Source: CAYRGG01 sp964423745
GTDB lineage: Bacteria; Pseudomonadota; Gammaproteobacteria; Competibacterales; Competibacteraceae
NCBI GenBank assembly: GCA_964423745.1
Contig: CAYRGG010000010.1
Span: forward strand, 1-64,000
Reading direction: 5' to 3'
Length of the DNA stretch: 64,000 bases
Shown: piece by piece, positions 16,817-25,697 of the stretch
How the letters are laid out: each line of letters opens with the position of its first letter
How positions within the stretch are numbered: position 1 is the first letter of the stretch
Program-made: the position numbers and the translations under genes
Notes under the pieces: generated by a model
The model's database searches: none
Seen by the model: the letters and a program-made list of their open reading frames with translations, nothing else
Told to the model about the DNA's origin: nothing

Positions 16817-17119
16817 TATTCATGTTCAGACGTTACCAGTGTCCTATGGAACCACCAGCAACAGCCGTTAAGGTAATAGTCCGAGTCATGGCCCCACAAA
16901 CTGATCGTTACCTTGTGGAGGATCAGTATCAAACAGCAAAAAATGTCGCACATTCATGGGAATTGCCTCATTTTCTAGGATGCCCTCCTCTGCTAGACAG
17001 CAATAATAGACTTGCAAAAAATGTCATTCCAAGAGTTAGTGGTAACAGGTTTACGGATTGTTTATCATGGGCATCGAGTGCGTTATATGTCCATAAATCC
17101 TTGAACCAGCGCATTTTAT

Positions 17120-20100
17120 ATGATGGATACATCAAGCACTAACCTTACTGTTTTACGCCTTGTCATCATGACTGCTGTACTTAGCACTTGCGGTTATTCC
17201 CTGCATAGCCATGCTGAATCGTCGTATGCTTCACAAGGCCTCCCGCTGACTTCTCAGGAACGGGCTTGGCTTAGCAAACATCCAGTGATTCGCCTAGGTA
17301 TCGATCCCGCCTGGCCGCCGGTTGAATTTCGTAATGCCAAGGGTGACTACCAAGGTCTTACCTCCAGCTATGTCAAATTGCTCGCTCAGCGTCTTGGTAT
17401 AACCCTACAACCCTTGGCGGGTTTAACCTGGGCAGAAGTGGTGGAAAGAGTCCAAAACCGGACCATCGACGTGCTCCCAGGGGTGGTAAAATCGCCGCAG
17501 CGAGAAACTTTTTTAAATTTTACTCAGCCTTACCTGCGTTTCCCCTTGGTCATCTTTGTGCGAGACAAAGAGTACTTTATTACCGGTTTGGAAGACCTCT
17601 ATGGAAAGCAGATTATCGTTGAGCGCAGTTATGTGACGGAAGAATACCTGCGCCGGGATTACCCTGAGCTAGAGTTGGTATTGGTGGACACACCTGAAGA
17701 AGCGTTGACCCAGGTGTCCTTTGGAGAAGCCGACGCCTATGTGGGTAATTTAGCCACCGGTAGCGTGATCAGTCAGCAGCTTGGACTCAGCAACCTCAAA
17801 ATTGGCGCTCCTACCCCCTACTTTTTAGATATCGCCTTTGCGGTAAGGAAAGATTGGCCGGAATTGGTAGTCATTCTACAAAAAGCCCTGGATTCTCTAA
17901 CCCCCACTGAGAAGGCTGCCATCAAACACAAATGGATGGCAGCTATACGCTATGAAAAAAGCATCGACTCTAGGTTGCTTTGGCAAATCATCGGGGCCGC
18001 CACTTTTCTCATTACCCTTAGCCTAGGGTGGGCCTTGCAAACCCGGCGACAAAAAAAGAGCCTTCAACATGCCAAAGGAAGAGCCGACCAGGCCAATCGT
18101 TTTAAGAGTTACTTTATTGCCAATATGAGCCACGAAATCCGTACTCCTATGAATGCGATTATGGGGTTTAGTCACCTGGCGTTGCAAACCGACCTTAACC
18201 CCCGGCAACACGCTTATGTGGAAAAGATTAAAGGATCTGCTCACACGCTGCTTGGCATCCTCAATGACGTGTTGGATTTTTCCAAAATTGAGGCTGGCAA
18301 ACTCACCATCGAGCATACCGCCTTTTATTTAGATGAGGTTCTCGAACGGGTAGTGGATATAGAGGCAATCAAAGCCCACGAAAAAGGCCTTGAACTCCTG
18401 CTACACCGAGATACCGAGGTGCCCAATGCCCTTATGGGGGATCCGCTACGTTTGCAACAGATTTTGCTCAATTTACTGAACAACGCCATCCGCTTTACCG
18501 AGCGGGGCGAAGTCAAAATTCGTGTCGAACTGGTAGCGAAAACCGCCGGACGGGCGCGTATCTGTTTTTCGGTGCAAGNNNNNNNNNNNNNNNNNNNNNN
18601 NNNNNNNNNNNNNNNNNNNNNNNATTGGCATTCCCGCCGCTAAACGGCAAAAACTATTTCTTCCTTTCTCACAGCTGGACGGTTCTACATCGCGCCGCTA
18701 TGGCGGCTCGGGGCTTGGACTGAGTATCTGCAAACAGCTAGTTGAGCTTATGCACGGTGAGATTAGGGTCAAGAGCATACCGGGTAAAGGCAGTACATTC
18801 AGTGTTGAGTTGCCCTTTGGTCGCCACGGGGAAACGCAACCCAAGTGGAAACGTTATACCACGCATCTTCACGATCTTCGGGTGCTGGTGGTGGACGATA
18901 ACCCAAGCGCCCAGCAGGTGCTGCGGGAGATGTTGGAATCTTTTTCTTGTCAGGTGAGCATAGTCAGCTCGGCGCAGGAGGCGTTTGTGGCCCTAGAGAG
19001 GCAATCTCTGCAAAATGTCCATGGCTACGATGTGGTCCTGCTAGACTGGAATATGCCAGGTATGAATGGTATTGAAACCGCTAAACAGATTAAAAACCAA
19101 AGTAAACTCACCAAATTACCGACCCTTATCATGGTTACGGCCTTTGGCCGTGAAGAGCTTATGCATGAAGCAGAGCAGGCTGGCATTAGCGGTTTCCTCA
19201 CTAAACCGGTGAGTCCTTCACTCTTATTTGACACCATTGCCCAGACCTTGGGCGTCGAACCAGGGGGAAGTTTATGGCGCAACCCCTACCAAGGGACCGG
19301 CAAAAACCATTTCCAGCCTCTGCTGGGCAATGTGTTGGTAGTGGAAGATAATCCTATCAATCAGCAGTTGGCTCAAGAACTTCTCACGGGCTTTGGGCTT
19401 TCAGTACACATGGCCGGCAACGGCCACCAGGCTCTGCAAATGCTAGAAGCTATTCCCGTTGACTTAGTTCTTATGGATATTCAGATGCCGGATATGGATG
19501 GTTTCCAAGTAACGTCACGGATTCGCCAAGACGATCGCTTTTGTAATCTACCCATTATCGCCATGACAGCCCATACCATGGCCGATGATCGAAAAAGATG
19601 CTTGGCAGCCGGTATGAATGATCACCTTGGCAAACCCATCGATCCGGGAGCCCTGTATAAAAAACTGCGCAAATGGCTGAAATCTCCATCTCAGACTAAC
19701 CGGGCAATAGCCTTGCCGAAAACTCACTTAGCGCAGACTGAACCCTCTTTACCAAAACAAGTCGCGGGCCTTGATCTGGATGAAGCCCTCAAGCGTGTCA
19801 GCGGTAACACCGGGTTATTACTAAAACTTTTAACCGAATTTTATGAACGTCATCACCATGCCCTGGAACTGCTTGAGCAATGCCTACGGCAGGCAGACCG
19901 GGACACGGCCCGCCGTGAAGTCCACACCATTCAAGGGGTAGCCGGTAATTTAGGGGCCCATGATCTCGAAGCAAGCGCCCAAGCTTTAGAGGCAGCTATT
20001 AAAACAGCAAAACCCCAGGATATTAGTCAACTATTGAATGGCTTTCGACAGAACTTTGATCCTGTATTCAATAGTTTAAAAGTGGTGGCAGAACAGTATC

Positions 20101-20405
20101 CCCTATCACCGAGTTTGGATCTGCAAACAGCCACTACCCCTAAACCTATGGACTTACTAGAAATTGCACCTCTGTTTGCCCAGTTGACTAAACTCCTGAC
20201 GGAGGGTGACACTGATGCTTTGAGCGCATTACACCAAATTCAAGACAAATGGGCGGACCAGCGACAGTATCCGATTTTTCAGCAAATAGAATACCAGGTT
20301 CAAAACTACGATTTTGAGGGAGCGAAGAACAAGCTTGCCACTTTAACTTCTGGACTAGATATTGCGCTTAAGGAAGATACACCCCATGATTCAAACAAAG
20401 CCTAG
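17120..20405 (+). CDS. BvgS-like hybrid sensor kinase (SBP-TM-HisKA-HATPase-REC-REC-HPt), interrupted by an assembly gap
   Basis: One gene split by 45 Ns at 18579-18623. Before the gap: signal anchor, a periplasmic solute-binding domain (SBP_bac_3; VIRLGIDPAWPPVEF through DAYVGNLATG), a membrane segment (IIGAATFLITLSLGWAL) and HisKA with NMSHEIRTPMNAIMGF. After the gap the same protein resumes at IGIPAAKRQKLF with RYGGSGLGLSICKQLVELM, then receiver 1 (VLVVDDNPSA, Asp in LLDWNMPGMNG), receiver 2 (VLVVEDNPINQ, Asp in LMDIQMPDMDG) and an HPt domain (His in EVHTIQGVAGNL). The apparent stop at 18643 is an artefact of gap length. It overlaps the HD-GYP regulator by 20 bp, its likely output. The ligand is probably a small amino-acid-like molecule, by family only. 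Confidence 0.9.
18579..18623. other. Run of 45 Ns (assembly gap) in kinase ATPase domain
   Basis: The left flank ends in ...FSVQ plus one G and the right flank begins IGIP. The family sequence here is VQ-DTG-IGIP (the G1 box), which needs 8 bases (rest of Asp, Thr, Gly). Eight bases also restore the frame, whereas 45 does not, so the N run is a placeholder longer than the true gap. Confidence 0.85.
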
Positions 20406-21471
20406 GATTCTTATCGTTGACGATGAGAATTTCTATATTGATGTATTAGTGGATCTTTTAAAATCCGATTATAAAACAATCATTGCCAAAGACGGTCAGG
20501 AAGCCTTAAAGCGAGTTCATGGCAACCTACCCCCGGATCTTATCTTATTGGATATCCTGATGCCTGGCCTGGATGGATATCAAGTCTGTGAACATCTTAA
20601 AAGTGATTACCGAACGCGACGCATACCGATTATTTTCTTGACTGTAAAAAGTCAGGTAGACGATGAGTTGCGGGGTTTTGGATTGGGTGCGGCTGATTAC
20701 ATTATCAAACCCATGAGCCCGCCCATTGTCAAAGCTAGAGTTAGAACTCATCTTGCCCTTAGCCAAGCTCGGCGAGCGTTGGAGAACCAAAATACCATTC
20801 TCGAACAACGGGTACGGGGACGTACTGAAGAGTTATCCCGCACTCAGGACGCTGCCATTATGGCCATGGCCTGTTTAGCTGAGGCCCGTGACCACGCTAC
20901 TGGACAACATATTCTTAGAACCCAACATTATATGGAAACATTAGCGAGACAACTGCAACACCACCCCCGCTTCTACACTTACCTCAACGAAACCACTATC
21001 GAATTGCTCTATAAATCGGCCCCACTTCACGATATGGGCAAGGTAGCCATAGCCGATCACATCCTTTTCAAAAAGGGGGAATTAACCCCAGAGGAATGGG
21101 AGGAGATGAGACAACATCCTCGCTATGGTCACGACGCTTTATTACGTGCTGAACAACATGTGGGCAGCACGCCATTTCTAAAACTGGCCCGGGAGATTGC
21201 TTATACCCACCATGAGAAATGGGACGGCACAGGCTATCCGCAAGGTCTGCAAGGAGACGCTATTCCCATTCCAGGTCGACTGATGGCTTTAGCGGATACC
21301 TATGATGGTCTGGTCAATCCACGGGTTAATAAAAACGCCCTCTCCCATACCCAGGCAGTCAGGACCATTTCCGAGGGGCGTGGCAGTCATTTCGACCCCG
21401 ATGTGGTGGATGCTTTTTTAGCAGTGGCCAGTCATTTTGAAAGCATTGCTGCGCGGTTTAGGGATTCCTAA
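20386..21471 (+). CDS. HD-GYP c-di-GMP phosphodiesterase response regulator
   Basis: Degrades c-di-GMP under control of a receiver domain (RpfG-like). The start at 20386 has AAGGAAG upstream and lies inside the end of the hybrid kinase gene, so the two are coupled. Of 361 residues, the receiver (ILIVDDENF, Asp in LLDILMPGLDGYQ, Lys in IIKPMS) fills the first 120. A linker coiled coil follows, then the HD-GYP domain with HDMGKVAIADHIL and HHEKWDGTGYP, both metal and GYP motifs intact. The domain is expected to be active. It probably receives phosphate from the HPt of the neighbouring kinase. Confidence 0.93.
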   Translation: MIQTKPRILIVDDENFYIDVLVDLLKSDYKTIIAKDGQEALKRVHGNLPPDLILLDILMPGLDGYQVCEHLKSDYRTRRIPIIFLTVKSQVDDELRGFGLGAADYIIKPMSPPIVKARVRTHLALSQARRALENQNTILEQRVRGRTEELSRTQDAAIMAMACLAEARDHATGQHILRTQHYMETLARQLQHHPRFYTYLNETTIELLYKSAPLHDMGKVAIADHILFKKGELTPEEWEEMRQHPRYGHDALLRAEQHVGSTPFLKLAREIAYTHHEKWDGTGYPQGLQGDAIPIPGRLMALADTYDGLVNPRVNKNALSHTQAVRTISEGRGSHFDPDVVDAFLAVASHFESIAARFRDS

Positions 21472-21474
21472 GCA

Positions 21475-21496
21475 GTGCGCTAGAGGTGCGCTAGAG
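21475..21496. repeat. Perfect tandem duplication, 2 x 11 bp
   Basis: GTGCGCTAGAG occurs twice without a gap, between the convergent HD-GYP and prephenate dehydratase genes. The second copy contains the stop codon of the dehydratase gene, and the first copy provides a second TAG in another position. Looks like a small replication-slippage event. Confidence 0.8.
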
Positions 21497-22342
21497 ATAA
21501 TGCAGATGCCGGTAAGAATCCGCTGGATAAGTGCCGAGAAATGCTACTTCCTCGGCAAAGAATTGCAACTCTTCTAAGGCCAACTGCACAGGGCGTTGCT
21601 GGGGATGTCCCTCGATATCGGCAAAAAATTGCGCCGCTGTAAATTTGCCATCGACAATATAGCTCTCCAATTTAGTCATATTGACGCCATTAGTGGCAAA
21701 TCCACCCAGCGCCTTATACAAGGCAGCGGGAATATTCCGCACCCGAAAGATAAAACTGGTGATGGTTAAGGCATCGGTCACCGGCAAATCTAGCGGGGCC
21801 TGGGCCATGATTAAAAACCGGGTGGTGTTATGTTGGGCGTCTTCAATATTCGACAGCAAAATATCAAGACCATAAATTTCTGCGGCTAACCCTGAGGCGA
21901 TAACACACTCCCACGGCTTACCGTGGCTGGCAAGTTCTTGGGCAGCGCCTGCGGTATCGGTATGCACCAGAGGTTGCAAACCGAGTCGTTTAATACAACG
22001 ACGGCATTGAGATAAAGCATGAACATGACTGCGCACCACCTTTAGTTCTTCCAGCGCAACCCCCGGCAACGCCAGCAGTTGGTGGTTGACCTGCTGGAAA
22101 TGCTCAGCAACGATGTATAAGCCATTGCGGGGCAACAGGTGATGAATATCGGCGACCCGGCCAGCCACGGAATTCTCCACGGGAATCATGGCAAACTGGG
22201 CCCGGTTCTCTTTCACCGCGGCAAAGGTATCGTCGAAAGACACGCAAGGCGCCGTGGCTAAGTTGGGATAGACACGACGACAGGCTAGATCCGAGTAAGC
22301 GCCTGGCGAACCTTGAAAGGCAATGAGCTGGGCTGACTTCAC
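21491..22342 (-). CDS. pheA: Prephenate dehydratase (monofunctional)
   Basis: Converts prephenate to phenylpyruvate in phenylalanine synthesis. The 283-residue protein begins directly with the catalytic domain (AFQGSPGAYSD, MIPVENSVAGRV), contains the active-site NTTRF, and ends with an ACT regulatory domain (IPAALYKALGGFATNGVNMTKLES). There is no chorismate mutase domain, unlike the fused gammaproteobacterial PheA. The ACT motif reads LESYIVDG instead of ESRP, the form I associate with alphaproteobacterial-type enzymes. An unknown gene lies 9 bp upstream on the same strand. Confidence 0.9.
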   Translation of the reverse strand: MKSAQLIAFQGSPGAYSDLACRRVYPNLATAPCVSFDDTFAAVKENRAQFAMIPVENSVAGRVADIHHLLPRNGLYIVAEHFQQVNHQLLALPGVALEELKVVRSHVHALSQCRRCIKRLGLQPLVHTDTAGAAQELASHGKPWECVIASGLAAEIYGLDILLSNIEDAQHNTTRFLIMAQAPLDLPVTDALTITSFIFRVRNIPAALYKALGGFATNGVNMTKLESYIVDGKFTAAQFFADIEGHPQQRPVQLALEELQFFAEEVAFLGTYPADSYRHLHYL

Positions 22343-22351
22343 TAGCCTGTA

Positions 22352-22891
22352 TTAATGCTCAACAAAGCGGGCTTCAATACGGGCGTTCTCCAGGAGGAAA
22401 GTTTTTACCTGTTTAGCCACATCCAGGGCACCCAGATGAGCGATAACCGCAAAGGGTTTGTCTTGGGACTCATCTTCCAACCGGGGGCCTTGATAATGCT
22501 CCCAAAAAAATCCTTTACTATCCACTGCCGACGGGGTTGTTAAGGTACCATTATGAACTAGCAAAATCCCGCCAAAGGCATCCCGGGCAAAACCGCTGCT
22601 ACCCTTTTCCGGATGAAAATCCAGCCTACACGCCATGGTTTGGATTTCCCAAGCCTGGGGCATATTTTCTGATAAACCGAAGGCATTAGATTGCCAAGGA
22701 TCCCGCAAATACATCCAAAACCCGTGTTTGTTTATCCAGGCGGCGTCCACATAATTTCTATCAGTAGCCTCGCTGCGCAAGGACTGCAAGCGAAAATGGT
22801 ATTTTTCGTAACTATCGTAACGAAGCCGGGTTCTTAGTAAGGCGTGACACAGTTCAATATTGACTGTTTTCTTAAGGATTCTCATTTTCAT
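22352..22891 (-). CDS. Hypothetical protein upstream of prephenate dehydratase
   Basis: I do not recognise this 179-residue protein. It has no signal peptide or membrane segment, is rich in aromatic and charged residues (WINKHGFWMYLRDPW, GFFWEHYQG), and is likely a soluble cytoplasmic protein. It lies 9 bp before the pheA start on the same strand, so the two are probably co-transcribed. A longer leader with the operon promoter lies between it and ftsK. Codon use looks like that of its neighbours. Confidence 0.6.
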   Translation of the reverse strand: MKMRILKKTVNIELCHALLRTRLRYDSYEKYHFRLQSLRSEATDRNYVDAAWINKHGFWMYLRDPWQSNAFGLSENMPQAWEIQTMACRLDFHPEKGSSGFARDAFGGILLVHNGTLTTPSAVDSKGFFWEHYQGPRLEDESQDKPFAVIAHLGALDVAKQVKTFLLENARIEARFVEH

Positions 22892-23069
22892 TTTATGATG
22901 CCCCTATTTTTCACAACCTAGCCATCTTAAAAATTATTGGCATTCTTTTTAAGAAAATAGCTCAAATAGATTTCTCTTGATAGAGTTTATTACGGTTGCG
23001 AAAAACGCATTTTGCCAACAATTACTTAATGATAAATTTAACACGCTAACTGGTCATAAGTACTACCAA

Positions 23070-25556
23070 CTACACCTCCGCAGGTGGTGGCGCCAATACT
23101 TCCCGGTTACCGTTGGATTGCGGGGGACTAACGATACCGGCGGCTTCCATTTCCTCAATCATACGGGCGGCGCGATTGTAACCGATTTTTAAGCGGCGTT
23201 GCACGGAGGAGATGGAGGCGCGGCGGGATTCCGTGACAATACGCACCGCCTGGTCATAAAAAGGATCGCTCTCATCCCCTCCTGCGCCTTCATTACCACT
23301 CGAAAAACCTGCTAGCGGTTCGCTCGGTTCTTCCAAAACCTCTTCCACATAGTCAGGCTCACCCACCTGACGGAGATGATCAACTACATTTTGTACCTCA
23401 TGGTCATCTACAAAGGCACCATGCACCCGTTTTGGCAAGCCTGTGCCCGGCGGTAAGTAGAGCATATCCCCATAACCTAGCAATTGTTCAGCGCCCATCT
23501 GGTCAAGAATGGTGCGGGAATCCACCTTTGACGACACCTGAAAAGCGATTCTGGTGGGAATATTGGCCTTGATGAGTCCCGTGATAACATCCACAGACGG
23601 CCGCTGGGTTGCCAGAATAAGGTGAATACCGGCAGCCCGGGCTTTTTGCGCAAGCCGGGCAATCAACTCCTCGACTTTTTTACCCACAATCATCATCATA
23701 TCGGCCAATTCGTCGATAACGACGACGATGAAGGGTAACGGTTCTAAGGTAGGCGCAGGGGCCGTGGGATCAAACTGATTTTCCGGTTTATACAGGGGAT
23801 CGGCAATGGGCGCACCTGCAGCTATGGCTTCAGTGACCTTGCGGTTGAATCCGGTAATATTGCGTACCTTTAAGGCCGCCATCAAGTGATAACGCCGTTC
23901 CATCTCCGCGACACACCAGCGCAGTGCGTTGGCGGCTTCCCCCATATCGGTCACCACCGGCGCCAACAGATGGGGAATATCTTCATAGATGGATAACTCC
24001 AGCATTTTGGGATCCACTAAGATAAGACGTACTTCTTTGGGGGTAGCTTTATACAACAAGCTTAACAGCATGGCGTTGATGGCCACCGATTTGCCCGAAC
24101 CTGTGGTGCCCGCCACTAAAAGATGAGGCATTTTGCCAAGATTAGCAAACACAGGATGACCGCCAATGTCTTTGCCCAACGCCAAGGTCATGGGTGAGGT
24201 GGACTTGTCGTAGACGGGTGATTGGAGAATTTCTCGTAAATAAACGATTTCACGGTTTTCATTTGGAATCTCAAGACCCACCACGGATTTTCCCGGCACC
24301 ACTTCCACCACCCGCACACTCAGTACCGATAACCCCCGCGCCAGATCTTTCGCCAGGTTGCTAATTTGGCTTACTTTTGTACCCGGCGCGAGATCTAACT
24401 CAAAACAGGTAATTACGGGGCCTGGTTGCACCGCCGCCACCCGCACACCGATACCAAAATCCCGCAATAGCATTTCCACTTGCTGGGACATACTCTCCAG
24501 TTGAGATTTACTATAGCCGCCCTGATCTACAACGGGTTGACTCAATAGACTCAATGGCGGAACTGGTTCAACGTTTTTTTGCATAGAGGCTACCTTTTTG
24601 ACGGGTGGAAGCGTGTCTTCTCCTGGTTGGGTGAGGGGTGCTTTCTGAGAGACCGCGCCAGCGGCAGACGAACCGCCAACGGGACGAATTACCGTAGGCT
24701 CCTGGACTGACGACCCATGGGCAGCGGGTAATTTGACCATGGGCTCTATACGCGACCGTTGCGATGAGTGAGCCGTAAAGGCCGCTTCATGGTCATGCTT
24801 GGCCTCTGCCTGCCAGTCTAGATCAACCCTACGTCCGGTTCCACGACGTCTAGAACCCCCTTTTTCAGATTCAATGGGTGATTTAATGGGTGGTTCAGAG
24901 GTAAGCCAAGTGCGCACCCAATCCAGCAATCTATGCAAGCCGTTTATCAAATCGATGATTAACTTACCAATAAACTCTAGCAACTCTAGCCAAGCCCGGC
25001 CCATGGCGAGGGTGAGGGCCAAGCAAAACAAAATCCCCATGAACAGATTGGCAAATAGAAAACTATAACCGCCTAAAGCACTGAAGGTACCGATTAAACC
25101 AGGCCCGATGATGTCGCCGATAACGCCACCCGCGGAACCGTAGCCTGGCACGTTACGCCAATGCAAGGCGGCCAAGCCACAGCCGCTTCCCATGGCTACA
25201 ACGAAACCTAACAGGCGAAAAAAAACAATCTCTGCATCCAGATTCAATAGTTCACCGCATTTGAATGACCGCCAACCGAAGAGCGCTAAAGCAATGGGAA
25301 ATCCATAAGCGAGATAACCGCAAAAGTAAAAGGCGATGTCAGCGAACCAAGCGCCCGCCTGACCAGCACGATTTTGCACCTGCTCTAATCCGGTACGGGT
25401 CCAGCCGCCATCATCGGGGTTGAAGGTAAACAAGGCTATTGACAAGTACAGCGCAATTCCCACACACACAAAAAACCCTAGCTCCCAGAGAGTTCGCCTG
25501 AGATAGGGTAAATAAACATTATTTTTATTTGCTTTGAAGCGAGTCGCCTGAGCCAA
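23070..25556 (-). CDS. ftsK: DNA translocase FtsK
   Basis: Links cell division with chromosome segregation: it anchors at the septum and pumps DNA toward dif. The 828-residue protein has four to five N-terminal membrane helices (about residues 20-195), a linker of about 150 residues that is short compared with E. coli FtsK, the motor alpha/beta domains with Walker A LVAGTTGSGKSVAINAM and Walker B PFIVVVIDELADMMM, and a C-terminal gamma winged helix (SSVQRRLKIGYNRAARMIEEME) that reads KOPS sites. It is divergent from the DUF482 gene; the two starts are about 140 bp apart. Confidence 0.96.
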   Translation of the reverse strand: MAQATRFKANKNNVYLPYLRRTLWELGFFVCVGIALYLSIALFTFNPDDGGWTRTGLEQVQNRAGQAGAWFADIAFYFCGYLAYGFPIALALFGWRSFKCGELLNLDAEIVFFRLLGFVVAMGSGCGLAALHWRNVPGYGSAGGVIGDIIGPGLIGTFSALGGYSFLFANLFMGILFCLALTLAMGRAWLELLEFIGKLIIDLINGLHRLLDWVRTWLTSEPPIKSPIESEKGGSRRRGTGRRVDLDWQAEAKHDHEAAFTAHSSQRSRIEPMVKLPAAHGSSVQEPTVIRPVGGSSAAGAVSQKAPLTQPGEDTLPPVKKVASMQKNVEPVPPLSLLSQPVVDQGGYSKSQLESMSQQVEMLLRDFGIGVRVAAVQPGPVITCFELDLAPGTKVSQISNLAKDLARGLSVLSVRVVEVVPGKSVVGLEIPNENREIVYLREILQSPVYDKSTSPMTLALGKDIGGHPVFANLGKMPHLLVAGTTGSGKSVAINAMLLSLLYKATPKEVRLILVDPKMLELSIYEDIPHLLAPVVTDMGEAANALRWCVAEMERRYHLMAALKVRNITGFNRKVTEAIAAGAPIADPLYKPENQFDPTAPAPTLEPLPFIVVVIDELADMMMIVGKKVEELIARLAQKARAAGIHLILATQRPSVDVITGLIKANIPTRIAFQVSSKVDSRTILDQMGAEQLLGYGDMLYLPPGTGLPKRVHGAFVDDHEVQNVVDHLRQVGEPDYVEEVLEEPSEPLAGFSSGNEGAGGDESDPFYDQAVRIVTESRRASISSVQRRLKIGYNRAARMIEEMEAAGIVSPPQSNGNREVLAPPPAEV

Positions 25557-25697
25557 TAGTCTTATCCTTAAACTGAAAGGAAAAATATGCCGATTATACT
25601 GCGCAAACCTTCTAAAAAAGGTAAACTTAATCTTTTAGTTATACTAACTAACTTAATAACAGAATCACCCTATCACAATCACTGCATTTATTTTCCC

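Larger units (their letters stand above)
16607..17119. other. Intergenic region between divergent PilZ gene 2 and hybrid kinase gene
   Basis: About 510 AT-rich bases. The left half holds the candidate sigma-54 promoter and dyad of the PilZ gene. A half-site TGTCGCA recurs at 16944-16950. A 109-codon open frame at 16813-17142 has no recognisable features and overlaps the kinase start; I do not take it as a gene. Confidence 0.5.

Noticed and set aside
16944..16950. Third activator site controlling the hybrid kinase
   Set aside because: Only a half-site (TGTCGCA), and no GG-N10-GC promoter found between it and the kinase start.
16813..17142. 109-codon open frame before the hybrid kinase
   Set aside because: No recognisable domain, poor composition for a protein, overlaps the kinase start and lies in promoter-like AT-rich DNA.
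18624..18643. Apparent stop codon truncating the hybrid kinase
   Set aside because: It arises only because 45 Ns set the frame; the other frame continues the ATPase domain exactly.
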